Shown in pieces: positions 39,978-49,254 of a stretch of DNA of 64,000 nt. Source of the stretch: Acidobacteriota bacterium (lineage in GTDB: Bacteria > Acidobacteriota > Terriglobia > 20CM-2-55-15); NCBI GenBank assembly GCA_022821145.1, contig JAJEEE010000052.1, positions 1-64,000 on the forward strand. The letters are read 5' to 3'. Both the position numbers and the translations under genes were made by a program. Below the pieces are notes generated by a model. It saw nothing but the letters and a program-made list of their open reading frames with translations. It made no database searches and was not told where the DNA came from. Position 1 is the first letter of the stretch. Every line of letters starts with the position of its first letter.

Positions 39978-41252
39978 GTGACGGCTCCAGACACGAATCG
40001 ACTGGATGGTGACCGGATCGCGGGGGTGGTCGGGGAAGTGCTCGACCAGACACCCGTCGTCGACATCCACACGCACCTGTTTCCCCCGTCGTTCGGCGCC
40101 TGCGCGCTCTCGGGCGTCGACGCGCTCCTGACCTACCACTATCTCGAAGCCGAGTTCTTCCGGGCCAGTCCGATGACTCCGGAAGCGTATTGGCAACTGC
40201 AAGTCTCCGACCGCGCGGACGCGATCTGGAAGACGCTGTTCGTCGAGCGCTCGCCGCTGTCCGAGGCGACTCGCGGCGTCGTCGCGGTCCTGGACGCGCT
40301 GGGGCTGGACCCCGGCGTCCGGTCGCTGGAGGAGACCCGCGCGTGGTTCGCCTCCCAGGCGCACGAGGAGCACGTGGATCGCGTCATGGACCTGGCCGGG
40401 GTCCGTTACGTGGTGATGACGAACGATCCCCTGGACCCCGACGAGATGCGCCTGTGGACGGAAGGACGCGTTCCGGGAGACCGGTTCCGGGCGGCGCTGC
40501 GCCTCGATCGCGTCGTCAACGAGTGGGACGCCCACGTCGAGGCGCTTCGCCGCCGCGGGTTCCCGGTGGAGCCGGATGCGGGAGGGCGAAGCGCGACATC
40601 GGTCCGCCGGTTCCTCGAGGCGTCGATCGAGAAACTGGACCCGCTCTACATGGCGGTCTCCCTTCCGGACACGTTCAGGTATCCCGCCGAGGACGTTCGA
40701 AGCCGGCTGTTGTCCGAGGCCGTGCTTCCCCACTGCCGCGAGGCCGGCATTCCCCTCGCGTGCATGATCGGCGTGCGCCGCCAGGTGAACCCCCGATTGC
40801 GTCTGGCCGGCGACGCGTCGGGACGCGCCGACGTGAAGGCCGTGGCCGCGCTCGCCGAGCGGCATCCCGAAATCCGGTTTCTCGTGAGCATGCTGAGCCG
40901 CGAGAACCAGCACGAGCTGTGCGTCTACGCCCGAAAGTTCGCCAACATCCTGCCCTTCGGCTGCTGGTGGTTTCTCAACAACCCGTCGATCGTGACCGAG
41001 ATCACCCGCGAGCGGCTGGAGATGCTGGGTACGGGTTTCGTCCCGCAGCATTCCGACGCACGGATTCTCGAGCAACTGATCTACAAGTGGCGCAACACCC
41101 GGCGCACGCTTCGGCCGGTGTTGGCCGAGACCTACGGCCTGCTCGCGGCCGACGGCGGCCGCGTCACCCGGTCCATGATCGAGCGCGACGTCGTCCGTCT
41201 CTCGAGCGGCAACTTCGAGGATTTCGTCCGATCCCGAGGAGAGGCGGCGTGA
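39978..41252 (+). CDS. glucuronate-isomerase-like amidohydrolase (UxaC family)
   Basis: 424 residues from GTG 39978. VVDIHTHLFPPSFGACALSG with the HxH metal site, LLTYHYLEAEFFR, AIWKTLFVERSPLSEATRGV, GVRYVVMTNDPLDPDEMRLW and FRAALRLDRVVNEWD follow the UxaC order. The late ILPFGCWWFLNNPSIV and FVPQHSDAR are also family-like. It would interconvert glucuronate and fructuronate in the cytoplasm. An ATG at 39858 gives a 40-residue extension without family character. Its stop overlaps the transporter start. Confidence 0.8.
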   Translation: MTAPDTNRLDGDRIAGVVGEVLDQTPVVDIHTHLFPPSFGACALSGVDALLTYHYLEAEFFRASPMTPEAYWQLQVSDRADAIWKTLFVERSPLSEATRGVVAVLDALGLDPGVRSLEETRAWFASQAHEEHVDRVMDLAGVRYVVMTNDPLDPDEMRLWTEGRVPGDRFRAALRLDRVVNEWDAHVEALRRRGFPVEPDAGGRSATSVRRFLEASIEKLDPLYMAVSLPDTFRYPAEDVRSRLLSEAVLPHCREAGIPLACMIGVRRQVNPRLRLAGDASGRADVKAVAALAERHPEIRFLVSMLSRENQHELCVYARKFANILPFGCWWFLNNPSIVTEITRERLEMLGTGFVPQHSDARILEQLIYKWRNTRRTLRPVLAETYGLLAADGGRVTRSMIERDVVRLSSGNFEDFVRSRGEAA

Positions 41253-42511
41253 CCGCGCCGGCGACTCGGCTTCGTCACCAGGTGCGGTGGTGGGTGTGCG
41301 CGATGCTCTTCTTCGCGACCACCATCAACTACATCGACCGGCAAATCCTGAGCATCCTGAAGCCGTTGCTTGAGGACGAGTTCGGATGGAGCGAGGCGGA
41401 CTACGGGTGGATCGCGTCGGCGTTCACGTTCGGATACGCGATCATGATGCCGATCGCGGGGCGGCTGATCGACCGTCTCGGAACGCGTTTCGGGTACGCG
41501 CTGGCCGTGGCGCTGTGGAGCCTGGCGTCGGTGTCGCACATGTTCGCGCGCACGGTCGTGCAGTTCGGCGCCGCCCGCTTCGCTCTGGGCGCGGCCGAAG
41601 CCGCAAACTTCCCGGCGGCCGTCCGCACCGTGGCCGACTGGTTCCCGCAGAAGGAGCGGTCGTTGGCGACGGGCATCTTCAACAGCGGTTCGAACGTCGG
41701 GTTGGTGATCGCCGCCGGCGCGCCCTTCGTGGCCCTCAGCCTGGGATGGGAGGCGGCCTTCCTGATGACCGGCGGGCTGGGCCTGCTGTGGCTGGCGCCC
41801 TGGCTCCTGTGGTATCGGCCCCCGGACACGCACCCGCGCGTGTCGCCGGCCGAGCGGGCGCACATACGGTCGGACCAGCCGGCCGTGGCCACGGGCAGGA
41901 CGCGTTACGTGGAGCTCCTCGGCTTCAGGGGCTCGTGGGCCTTCATGGCCGGCAAGTTCATGACCGACCCGGTGTGGTGGTTCTTCCTGTTCTGGATCCC
42001 GTCGTTCCTGAACTCGAGTTACGATGTCGACCTCACCGCGCTCGGACCGCCTCTGCTGGCCATCTACCTCGCCGCGGACGTGGGCTCGATCGGCGGCGGA
42101 TGGTTGTTCAAGGCGCTCCGGGCCCGCGGCTGGAGCGCGAACGGCGCACGCAAGGGGGCCATGGCGGCGTGTGCGCTCGCGGCCACGCCGATCATGGGCA
42201 TGCTCTTCGTCGACACGATGTGGCCCGCCGTCGCCCTGATCAGTTGCGCGGCCGCGGCGCACCAGGGATGGTCGGCCAACCTCTTCACGCTGGTCTCGGA
42301 CACCACCCCGAAGACGGCCGTCGCGTCGGTCGTGGGCATGGGCGGGCTGGCCGGGGCGGTCGGCGGCATGTTGATCGCGCCCGTGGTCGGTTACTGGCTG
42401 GACTTTTCCGGTGCGGCGTACGCGCCACTCTTCTTCGTGGGCGGCACGGCCTACCTGCTGGCGTTCGCCGTGATCCACCTGCTGGTCCCGAAGCTGGAAT
42501 CCGAGGGATGA
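41249..42511 (+). CDS. MFS hexuronate transporter (ExuT/ACS type)
   Basis: 420 residues, 12 predicted helices, from GTG 41249. [20 protein letters not shown] and the loop [15 protein letters not shown] with [20 protein letters not shown] are the signature of the anion:cation symporter family that includes Exu[21 protein letters not shown] is the next conserved loop. Placement between a UxaC-like isomerase and a glucarate-dehydratase-like enzyme fits import of hexuronates or aldarates. GTGA and ATGA overlaps join it to both neighbours. Confidence 0.88.
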   Translation: MTAPATRLRHQVRWWVCAMLFFATTINYIDRQILSILKPLLEDEFGWSEADYGWIASAFTFGYAIMMPIAGRLIDRLGTRFGYALAVALWSLASVSHMFARTVVQFGAARFALGAAEAANFPAAVRTVADWFPQKERSLATGIFNSGSNVGLVIAAGAPFVALSLGWEAAFLMTGGLGLLWLAPWLLWYRPPDTHPRVSPAERAHIRSDQPAVATGRTRYVELLGFRGSWAFMAGKFMTDPVWWFFLFWIPSFLNSSYDVDLTALGPPLLAIYLAADVGSIGGGWLFKALRARGWSANGARKGAMAACALAATPIMGMLFVDTMWPAVALISCAAAAHQGWSANLFTLVSDTTPKTAVASVVGMGGLAGAVGGMLIAPVVGYWLDFSGAAYAPLFFVGGTAYLLAFAVIHLLVPKLESEG

Positions 42512-43749
42512 AGATCGCCGACATCCGCGCGACGACGGTGACCGTGCCGCTCGAAGCCCCGCTCCGCCACGCCAACGGTTGCCACTGGGGCCGCTTCGTG
42601 CGGACCATCGTGGAAGTGGAGACCGACACCGGACTCGTCGGCCTGGGCGAGATGGGCGGGGGCGGGGAGTCGGCCGAGGCCGTCTTCCGGGCGCTGAAGA
42701 GCACGCTTGTCGGATGCGACCCGGCGCGCATCGAAGAGATGCGTTTCCGGATCGCGAATCCGTCCGCATCGCTCTACAACAACAGAACGCAGGTGCTGGC
42801 GGCCCTGGAGTTCGCCTGTCTCGACATCTTGGGACAGGCCTGGGGCGTTCCCGTGAGCGAGATCCTCGGCGGGCGCCTGCGCGACCGGGTGCGGTTCGCC
42901 GCCTACTGCTTCTTCCGGTATCCGAATCCGAAGGACCGGAGCGGCGAGGTGCGGACGATCGACCAACTCGTCTCGCATGCCCGGGACCTGCGGGAGCGGT
43001 TCGGGTTTCGAACGTACAAGCTCAAGGGGGGCGTCTTTCCCCCCGGCTACGAGCTGGCCGCGTATCGCGCGCTGGCCGAGGCCTTGCCGGAGGACACGTT
43101 CCGTTTCGACCCGAACGCGGTCTGGTCGACCGAACAGGCGATTCGTTTCGGCCGGGCGATCGAGGACCTGCCCAACGACTACCTGGAAGACCCGGTCTAC
43201 GGCTTGGCGGGCATGCGGCGAACGCGGGAGAAGATCCGGGTGCCGCTGGCGACGAACACGGTGGTGGTGAACTTCGAGCAGCTCGCCGCCAACGTGCGCG
43301 ACACGGGAGTCGACGTGGTCCTGCTCGACACGACGTTCTGGGGCGGCATCCGGCAATGCGTCAAGGCCGCCGGCGTGTGCGAGACCTTTCAACTCGGCAT
43401 CGGCGTGCATTCCTCGGGCGAGCTGGGTATCCAGCTCGCGACGATGCTGCACCTGGGCGCGGTGATTCCCGGGTTGTCATTCGCCGCGGACGCCCACTAC
43501 CACCACCTGAAGGACGACATCATCGAAGGGGGCCGGATGTCCTGCACGGATGGTTCGATCCGCGTGCCGACCGGTCCGGGACTCGGCGTGCGACTCGATC
43601 GGCGGAAGCTGGCCGAGTACAGCGAACTGTACCGGGAGCTGGGCGACTATCCCTATGACCGGGACCCGCTGCGGCCCGGTTGGGCGGCCCTGGTGCCGAA
43701 CGACCGGTGGGCCGATCCGGACGACGCGTCCGTTCCGGACGTGAGATAG
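42508..43749 (+). CDS. enolase-superfamily sugar-acid dehydratase (glucarate-dehydratase-like)
   Basis: 413 residues. The N-terminal capping domain opens [20 protein letters not shown]. The barrel has [17 protein letters not shown] with the K-x-K catalytic motif, [17 protein letters not shown] (first metal Asp, then Asn as in the glucarate dehydratase group), and [20 protein letters not shown] with the catalytic His. The product would be a 2-keto-3-deoxy sugar acid such as 5-keto-4-deoxyglucarate or KDG. It overlaps the transporter gene by four bases. Confidence 0.85.
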   Translation: MKIADIRATTVTVPLEAPLRHANGCHWGRFVRTIVEVETDTGLVGLGEMGGGGESAEAVFRALKSTLVGCDPARIEEMRFRIANPSASLYNNRTQVLAALEFACLDILGQAWGVPVSEILGGRLRDRVRFAAYCFFRYPNPKDRSGEVRTIDQLVSHARDLRERFGFRTYKLKGGVFPPGYELAAYRALAEALPEDTFRFDPNAVWSTEQAIRFGRAIEDLPNDYLEDPVYGLAGMRRTREKIRVPLATNTVVVNFEQLAANVRDTGVDVVLLDTTFWGGIRQCVKAAGVCETFQLGIGVHSSGELGIQLATMLHLGAVIPGLSFAADAHYHHLKDDIIEGGRMSCTDGSIRVPTGPGLGVRLDRRKLAEYSELYRELGDYPYDRDPLRPGWAALVPNDRWADPDDASVPDVR

Positions 43750-43751
43750 CC

Positions 43752-44528
43752 GTGCCGAGCGTGCTGGACATATCGGGCCGTGTCGTGGTCGTGATCGGGG
43801 CGACGTCCGGGCTGGGCGAAGCCCTGGCGCTCGGCCTGGCGGACCACGGGGCGCGCGTCGTGCCGAGCGGCCGGCGCCGGGAACGCGTCCGTCAGGTCGC
43901 GAACGCGATCGAAGCCAAGGGGGTCGCGACGATCGCCCACGGCGTGGACGTGACCGACCGCGGCTCGATCGACGCCCTTCGCGACGCGGTCCTGGACCGG
44001 TTCCGAAGCGTGGACGTCCTGATCAACGCCGCCGGTGTGACCGGCAAGGAGCCGACGGCGAACGCGACCCGGGAGACCTGGAACGCCATTCTGGAGACCA
44101 ACCTGACGGGCGCCCTGAGCGCCTGCCAGGCGTTCTTCGAGCCGCTCCGGGCCAGCGGGCGCGGGCGGATCGTCAACATCGCGTCGCTGGGTTCCTACCG
44201 GGCCTTCCACGAGGTCGCGGCGTACTGCGCATCCAAGGCCGGCGTCCTCAGCCTGACGCGGAGCCTGGGGGCGGAATGGGCGCCCCACGGAGTCATGGTG
44301 AACGCGATCGCTCCGGGCGTGTTCCCGACCGATCTCAACAGGGCGCTGCTGGAAGGCACGGAACGCGGCCGCGAGCTGATCATGCGGACGCCGGCCGGCA
44401 GGTTCGGGCGTCCCGAGGAACTGGTGGGCGCCGCCGTCCTGCTCAGTTCGGATGCCGCCAGCTTCATTTCCGGGGCGTGCATCGCCGTGGACGGCGGGTT
44501 CCTGGCATCCGGCGTGAACGCGGGGTGA
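43752..44528 (+). CDS. SDR-family oxidoreductase
   Basis: 258 residues from GTG 43752, two bases after the dehydratase stop. GRVVVVIGATSGLGEALALG is the nucleotide-binding Rossmann motif, DVLINAAGVTG and IVNIASLGSY (Ser) are typical, and YCASK holds the catalytic Tyr-Lys. ISGACIAVDGGFLASG ends the classical SDR. In this operon it most likely reduces a keto-sugar acid (fructuronate or 5-ketogluconate type), but the substrate is inferred from context. Confidence 0.85.
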   Translation: MPSVLDISGRVVVVIGATSGLGEALALGLADHGARVVPSGRRRERVRQVANAIEAKGVATIAHGVDVTDRGSIDALRDAVLDRFRSVDVLINAAGVTGKEPTANATRETWNAILETNLTGALSACQAFFEPLRASGRGRIVNIASLGSYRAFHEVAAYCASKAGVLSLTRSLGAEWAPHGVMVNAIAPGVFPTDLNRALLEGTERGRELIMRTPAGRFGRPEELVGAAVLLSSDAASFISGACIAVDGGFLASGVNAG

Positions 44529-44533
44529 CGCCG

Positions 44534-44632
44534 ATGAAGCCGGAGACCGTACAGCGCACCGTGCGGCGCGGGTCGGCCGCGATCCTCCGTGCGGATGACC
44601 CCGACGCCGCGTTCCGGGAGGCGCGCCGATGA
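44534..44632 (+). pseudogene. KDPG-aldolase-like N-terminal stub
   Basis: 32 codons beginning MKPETVQRTVRRGSAAILRA and DDPDAAFREARR, then TGA overlapping the kinase start (ATGA). The SAAILRADDPDAA segment resembles the first beta-strand and helix of KDPG/KHG aldolases (VAVLRADDPEEAL). The other about 170 residues, including the Schiff-base Lys, are missing. It sits where an eda gene would be expected in a KDG operon. It may be a deletion remnant or a retained leader that couples SDR and kinase translation. Confidence 0.5.
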
Positions 44633-45636
44633 GGGCGCGTGTCGTGACGTTCGGCGAGATGCTCCTCCGCCTCACGTCTCCGGACCACGAGCGCCTGCTG
44701 CAGAGCGCGCGTTTCGACGCCGTCTTCGGCGGCGCCGAAGCGAACGTCGCGGTGCAACTCGCCCAGTGGGGGATCCATGCGCGATACGTGTCCGTCGCGC
44801 CGGAAGGCAACCCGCTGGCCGCGGCCGCCCGGTCCGAACTGCGGCGCTTCGGCGTCGACGTCTCGTGTCTGGTCGAGGGGCCGGGGCGCTTCGGACTCTA
44901 TTTCATGGAGCGGGGGACCGATGCGCGCCCCTCGCGCGTCGTCTACGACCGGCGGGGCAGCGCCGCGTCGTTGGCCGGTCCCGGCAGCGTGGACTGGGGA
45001 CGGGCGTTCGACGGCGCGGAGTGGTTCCATACGACGGGCATCACTCCGGCGATCAGCCGGTCGGCCTGCGAGCTGACGGTCGAAGCCGTCGAAGCGGCCC
45101 GGGACCGGGGCGTGACCGTGTCGTTCGATCTCAACTACCGGCGCGGTCTGTGGGATTGGGGACGTCCGGCCACCGACGTTCTGGCCGAGTTCATCGAAAT
45201 GACCGACGTGTTGATCGCGAGCGAGGCGCACCTGAGGATGGTGCTGGGGTCCGAGGACCCGGCCGGCGGCCGGACCGGCGATCCGGGACGGGTCGAGGCG
45301 TTGATGGGGGCGGCTCTGTCCCGGTACCCGAACCTCAGGACCGTCGCCCTCACCGTGCGCGACGGTTCGTCCTGGTCGGCGCGCCTGGCCGACGTCGAGA
45401 CGTTTCACGTTACGACCCGCTACGATGTCTCCCGCCCCGTCGACCCGATCGGAGCGGGGGATGCGTTCGCCGCGGGCATGATCTACGGCATCCACGCGCT
45501 CGAGGGACCGACCGAAGCGGTCGAGTTCGCCGCGGCGGCGGGTTGCCTGAAGCACTCGATTCCCGGCGACTTCTGCCGGTCCACGGTGGATGACGTGACC
45601 GCCGTGCTCGAGGGTGCGCGGGGCGTGGATCGATGA
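44629..45636 (+). CDS. kdgK: 2-keto-3-deoxygluconate kinase (PfkB family)
   Basis: 335 residues. VVTFGEMLLRLTSPDHERLL is the typical KdgK opening, FGGAEANVAVQLAQWG the first PfkB signature, VSFDLNYRRGLWDW a KDG-kinase mark, and VDPIGAGDAFAAGMIYG the second signature with the catalytic Asp. It phosphorylates KDG to KDPG in the cytoplasm. A complete KDPG aldolase is not seen in the window. Confidence 0.88.
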   Translation: MRARVVTFGEMLLRLTSPDHERLLQSARFDAVFGGAEANVAVQLAQWGIHARYVSVAPEGNPLAAAARSELRRFGVDVSCLVEGPGRFGLYFMERGTDARPSRVVYDRRGSAASLAGPGSVDWGRAFDGAEWFHTTGITPAISRSACELTVEAVEAARDRGVTVSFDLNYRRGLWDWGRPATDVLAEFIEMTDVLIASEAHLRMVLGSEDPAGGRTGDPGRVEALMGAALSRYPNLRTVALTVRDGSSWSARLADVETFHVTTRYDVSRPVDPIGAGDAFAAGMIYGIHALEGPTEAVEFAAAAGCLKHSIPGDFCRSTVDDVTAVLEGARGVDR

Positions 45637-45721
45637 TCCGGGACCGGCCGCGAAGCTTGACCCGGCCCCCCCGGCCATCTACCGTAGCTCGGAAACGATC
45701 CGCCTCGCAGGAGAACGACCC

Positions 45722-47869
45722 ATGCCGATGACCCGACGCGCCTTCGTCACGACCAGCGTCGCCGGCCTGGCCGGCGCCTCGGCCGCGAACGTCGCCGGCC
45801 TGGCCTGGGGCCAGGCCCCCGCCCCCACGCCCCCGGACGAGGACGGTTCCAGGCTCTGGCTCCGCTACGCGCCGCCCGGCCCGGCGGTGGAGGGATACCG
45901 CGGCGTCGTCCGGCAGATCGTCGTTCAGGGCGGTTCGGATACCGCGGGCGTCATCCGCCAGGAACTGTTGGACGGGCTCGGCGGCATGCTCGGCCGCGAG
46001 GTCCCCGTCTCCGACGGCGACGTCGCCGAGGGGGCCGTGATCGTCGGCACGCCGGAGAATTCCTCCATCGTGGCCGGGCTGGATCTGGGCTTGGAGCTCT
46101 CCGGGCAGGGGACCGAAGGGTTCGTGATTCGGTCCACCCGCATCGATGGCCGGCCGGTGACCGTCGTCGCCTCCGTCGGCGAGATCGGCGCCCTGTACGG
46201 CGCGTACCATTTCCTGCGATTGATGGCGACGGCCCGGCCGATCACCGGACTGGCCGTGGCCGAGAGGCCGCTCGTCGAGATCCGGATGCTCAACCACTGG
46301 GACAACCTCGACGGCTCGATCGAGCGCGGGTACGCCGGACGGTCGCTGTGGCAGTGGGAGGAGTTGCCGGACGTCATCAGCCCGCGCTACAGGGAGTACG
46401 CCCGGGCCAACGCGTCGGTCGGGATCAATGGCGCCTCGGTGAACAACGTGAACGCCGACGCCCGGATCCTGACGCCCGAGTATCTGCGCAAGGTCGCGGC
46501 GCTGGCCGACGTCTGGCGTCCCTACGGCGTGCGGATGTACCTGTCCGTCAACTTCGCCGCGCCGGTCGCGGTGGGCGGCCTGGAAACGGCGGATCCGCTG
46601 GACGAGGGCGTGGCCGGGTACTGGACGGAGAAGGCGGCGGAGATCTACTCGCTGATTCCGGACTTCGGCGGCTTCCTGGTCAAGGCCAACTCCGAAGGCC
46701 AGCCCGGCCCCAAGGACTACGGCCGCACGCATGCCGAGGGGGCCAACGTGATGGCCCGGGCGTTGGCCCCGCACGGCGGCCGCGTGATCTGGCGGGCGTT
46801 CATCTATGACCCGGAGGTCGATCCGGACCGGGCGAACCGGCCGTATATCGAGTTCATGCGGCTGGAGGGCGATTTCGAGCCGAACGTGCTGGTGCAGATC
46901 AAGAACGGCGCGATCGACTTCCAGCCGCGCGAGCCGTTCCACCCGCTCTTCGGCGGTTTGCGCGAGACCCCGGCCATGGCGGAGCTGCAGCCGACGCAGG
47001 AGTATCTCGGCCAGGCCCGGCACCTGGTCTATCTGGGTACGATGTGGGAGGAATTCCTTACCTCCGACACTCATGCCGAGGGTCCGGGTTCCACCGTCGG
47101 CCGGTACGTGGCCGGCGAGGTCTGGCCGATGCGGGTCACCGGCATGGCCGGGGTGACGAATCCCGGGCTCGACGCCAACTGGTGCGGGCATCACTTCAGC
47201 CAGTCGAACTGGTACGCCTTCGCGCGCCTGGCGTGGAACCATGAGCAGACGGCCGAGGCGATCGCCGACGAGTGGATCCGCCAGACGTTGACCCACGAGC
47301 CGGAGACGGTCGACGTGATCCGCGGCATGATGATGCGGTCGCGGGAGATCTTCGTGAACTACACGATGCCGTGCGGACTGCATCACCTGATCGGCGGCGA
47401 TCACTACGCCCCCATGCCGCAGAACGCCCGGTCTTCCCGGCCGTCCTGGACCGCGACCTATTACCACCAGGCCGCCGCGGACGGCGTCGGCTTCGATCGC
47501 ACCGGGACCGGCAGCAACCACGTGGCCCAGTACCATCCGCCCGTCCGGGACATGTTCTCCAGCGTGGAGGCGTGCCCGGAGACGTACCTGCTGTGGTTCC
47601 ACCGCCTGGGGTGGGACCACGAGATGGAGTCGGGCCGGACCCTGTGGGAAGAACTGTGCGCCCGGTATCACCAGGGCGCGCGCGACGCGGCCGGCCTCGA
47701 AGAGACCTGGGCCTCACTCGAAGGCAGGATCGACGCGCGGCGTCACCGCGAAGTCGCCGAGCGGCTCGACGAGCAGGTCCGCCACGCCGGGGAATGGCGC
47801 GATCAGATTCTGGGGTATTTCCAGCAGTTCAGCGGGATGGACATCGTCGATCCGACCCGCGACGCGTAG
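45722..47869 (+). CDS. aguA: GH67 alpha-glucuronidase
   Basis: 715 residues from ATG 45722, the usual length. A Tat-type start (MTRRAFVTTSVAGLAGASAA) suggests export. The N-terminal domain includes GALYGAYHFLRLMAT, and the barrel contains IRMLNHWDNLDGSIERGYAG, GINGASVNNVNADARIL and FLVKANSEGQPGPKDYGRTH, the GH67 signature with an acidic active-site residue. It removes (4-O-methyl)glucuronic acid from the non-reducing end of xylan-derived oligosaccharides. It feeds the uronate genes upstream, 85 bases away. Confidence 0.93.
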   Translation: MPMTRRAFVTTSVAGLAGASAANVAGLAWGQAPAPTPPDEDGSRLWLRYAPPGPAVEGYRGVVRQIVVQGGSDTAGVIRQELLDGLGGMLGREVPVSDGDVAEGAVIVGTPENSSIVAGLDLGLELSGQGTEGFVIRSTRIDGRPVTVVASVGEIGALYGAYHFLRLMATARPITGLAVAERPLVEIRMLNHWDNLDGSIERGYAGRSLWQWEELPDVISPRYREYARANASVGINGASVNNVNADARILTPEYLRKVAALADVWRPYGVRMYLSVNFAAPVAVGGLETADPLDEGVAGYWTEKAAEIYSLIPDFGGFLVKANSEGQPGPKDYGRTHAEGANVMARALAPHGGRVIWRAFIYDPEVDPDRANRPYIEFMRLEGDFEPNVLVQIKNGAIDFQPREPFHPLFGGLRETPAMAELQPTQEYLGQARHLVYLGTMWEEFLTSDTHAEGPGSTVGRYVAGEVWPMRVTGMAGVTNPGLDANWCGHHFSQSNWYAFARLAWNHEQTAEAIADEWIRQTLTHEPETVDVIRGMMMRSREIFVNYTMPCGLHHLIGGDHYAPMPQNARSSRPSWTATYYHQAAADGVGFDRTGTGSNHVAQYHPPVRDMFSSVEACPETYLLWFHRLGWDHEMESGRTLWEELCARYHQGARDAAGLEETWASLEGRIDARRHREVAERLDEQVRHAGEWRDQILGYFQQFSGMDIVDPTRDA

Positions 47870-47900
47870 CAGACCGAAACGGATATTTCCGGGGGTTCCC

Positions 47901-49196
47901 ATGTCCAAGACCGTTGCGCATCCGCTGGCGGCCGTGTTGCTGTCGCTGCCGTTGTTGTCCCTGTCGGCCGAACGGCAGTCGTCGACTCCCCGACCGGTGG
48001 CCGCACCCGTTCCCGCGGTGAGCGAGAACACCGGGGCCGGTCCCGTCTGGGATTCCTCTCCGTCCCAGTGGCCCGGGCACGGCGTCGACCGGTACGACTA
48101 CGCGATCACCGAGTACACGATTTCAGGCACGGCGGCGGGCAAGCCCTACGACACCCGGATGGTGATCCGCCGGCCGGCCGACGATGCGCGCTTCAGCGGT
48201 CTCGTAATCGCCGAGGCCATGCATCCGGTGGGCCGCGCCCATGCCTTCCAGTTCAACTCCGTCTACATCATGGCGTCGGGGCATATCGCGGTGGAGGTCT
48301 CCACCCGGGGCGTGGAGCAGTTGGCGGCGTTCAACCCGGACAGGTACGGCGGCCATCGCCTGGAAGGCGACCAGATCAACGAGATCCTGGCTCAGGCCGG
48401 GGCTCTGATCAAGAGCGGCGCCAGCCCGATCGCCGGCCTGAACCCGCGCAAGATGATTCTATGGGGCACGTCCGCCAGTTCCCGGATTCTGACGGACTAC
48501 CTGCCCGCTCACGCCGTCTTCAAGACGGCGGAGATGGAGAACATCTACGACGGCTTCATGCCCACGTCCAACGGATCGGACATCGAGCCGGTGGATGTGC
48601 CCATGATCCAGGTGCCCACGCAGCACGAGTTCCGGAACATGGCCACGGCCGCGCAGGACGGCGATGCGCCCGGAGAGCAGCTCCGCGTCTACGAGTTCCC
48701 GGGCATGGGGCACCTGATGGCCCGGAACAACACGCGCCTGGGACCCGGTTCCTGCGTGCGTCCGCTCACGCGGTTCCCGCTGGAACCCTACATGTCCGTG
48801 GCGCTCCACCATCTGCTCGAGTGGGTGGACAGGGGAATCGCGCCGCCGATGGCGGACCGGGTGCTGATCGACCGCAATACCGCCAACGACGGCTCGCTGA
48901 TGGCGCTGGATCCGCATGGCAATCCCATGGGAGGGATTCGCAGTCCCTACGTGGATGTCCCCGTGGCGGCCTACATCGCAGGGAACGAAGCGGTTGACGA
49001 GAATCTCGCCACGCAGTGCCGCCTGACGGTGTGGGAGCGGGCGTTTTCCCCACAGAGACTGCGTGACCTGTACGGGACTCGGGAAAACTACGTCCGCCGG
49101 TTCGAAGCCGCGCTGGACCGGCAGGAAGAAGCCGGGTGGTCCCTGCCCCTCTATCGCGACCTGATCATGGAAGACGCCCGAGCCGTCGGTTTCTGA
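47901..49196 (+). CDS. secreted alpha/beta-hydrolase domain protein (Abhydrolase_10-like)
   Basis: 431 residues with signal peptide LAAVLLSLPLLSLSAE. YDYAITEYTISGTAAGKPYD and YDTRMVIRRPADDARFSG start the domain, MILWGTSASSRILTDYL contains the likely nucleophile Ser (G-T-S-A-S), FPGMGHLMARNN the His, and DPHGNPMGGIRSPYVDVPVA a conserved late segment. This family is secreted and uncharacterised; an esterase on plant-polymer fragments would fit the position after the alpha-glucuronidase (31-base gap). Function is inferred. Confidence 0.75.
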   Translation: MSKTVAHPLAAVLLSLPLLSLSAERQSSTPRPVAAPVPAVSENTGAGPVWDSSPSQWPGHGVDRYDYAITEYTISGTAAGKPYDTRMVIRRPADDARFSGLVIAEAMHPVGRAHAFQFNSVYIMASGHIAVEVSTRGVEQLAAFNPDRYGGHRLEGDQINEILAQAGALIKSGASPIAGLNPRKMILWGTSASSRILTDYLPAHAVFKTAEMENIYDGFMPTSNGSDIEPVDVPMIQVPTQHEFRNMATAAQDGDAPGEQLRVYEFPGMGHLMARNNTRLGPGSCVRPLTRFPLEPYMSVALHHLLEWVDRGIAPPMADRVLIDRNTANDGSLMALDPHGNPMGGIRSPYVDVPVAAYIAGNEAVDENLATQCRLTVWERAFSPQRLRDLYGTRENYVRRFEAALDRQEEAGWSLPLYRDLIMEDARAVGF

Positions 49197-49211
49197 TATC
49201 CGGCCGAAGTT

Positions 49212-49251
49212 CCCCGGCGCCTCCGCGCGGAAGTCCGCGCCGCCGCCGGGG
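49212..49251. terminator. bidirectional hairpin between convergent genes
   Basis: CCCCGGCG (49212-49219) pairs with CGCCGGGG (49244-49251), and an inner stem GCGCGGA / TCCGCGC closes on itself. No clear T-run follows on either strand. The position between two converging stops suits a shared transcription terminator or RNA-end stabiliser. Confidence 0.5.
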
Positions 49252-49254
49252 TGG

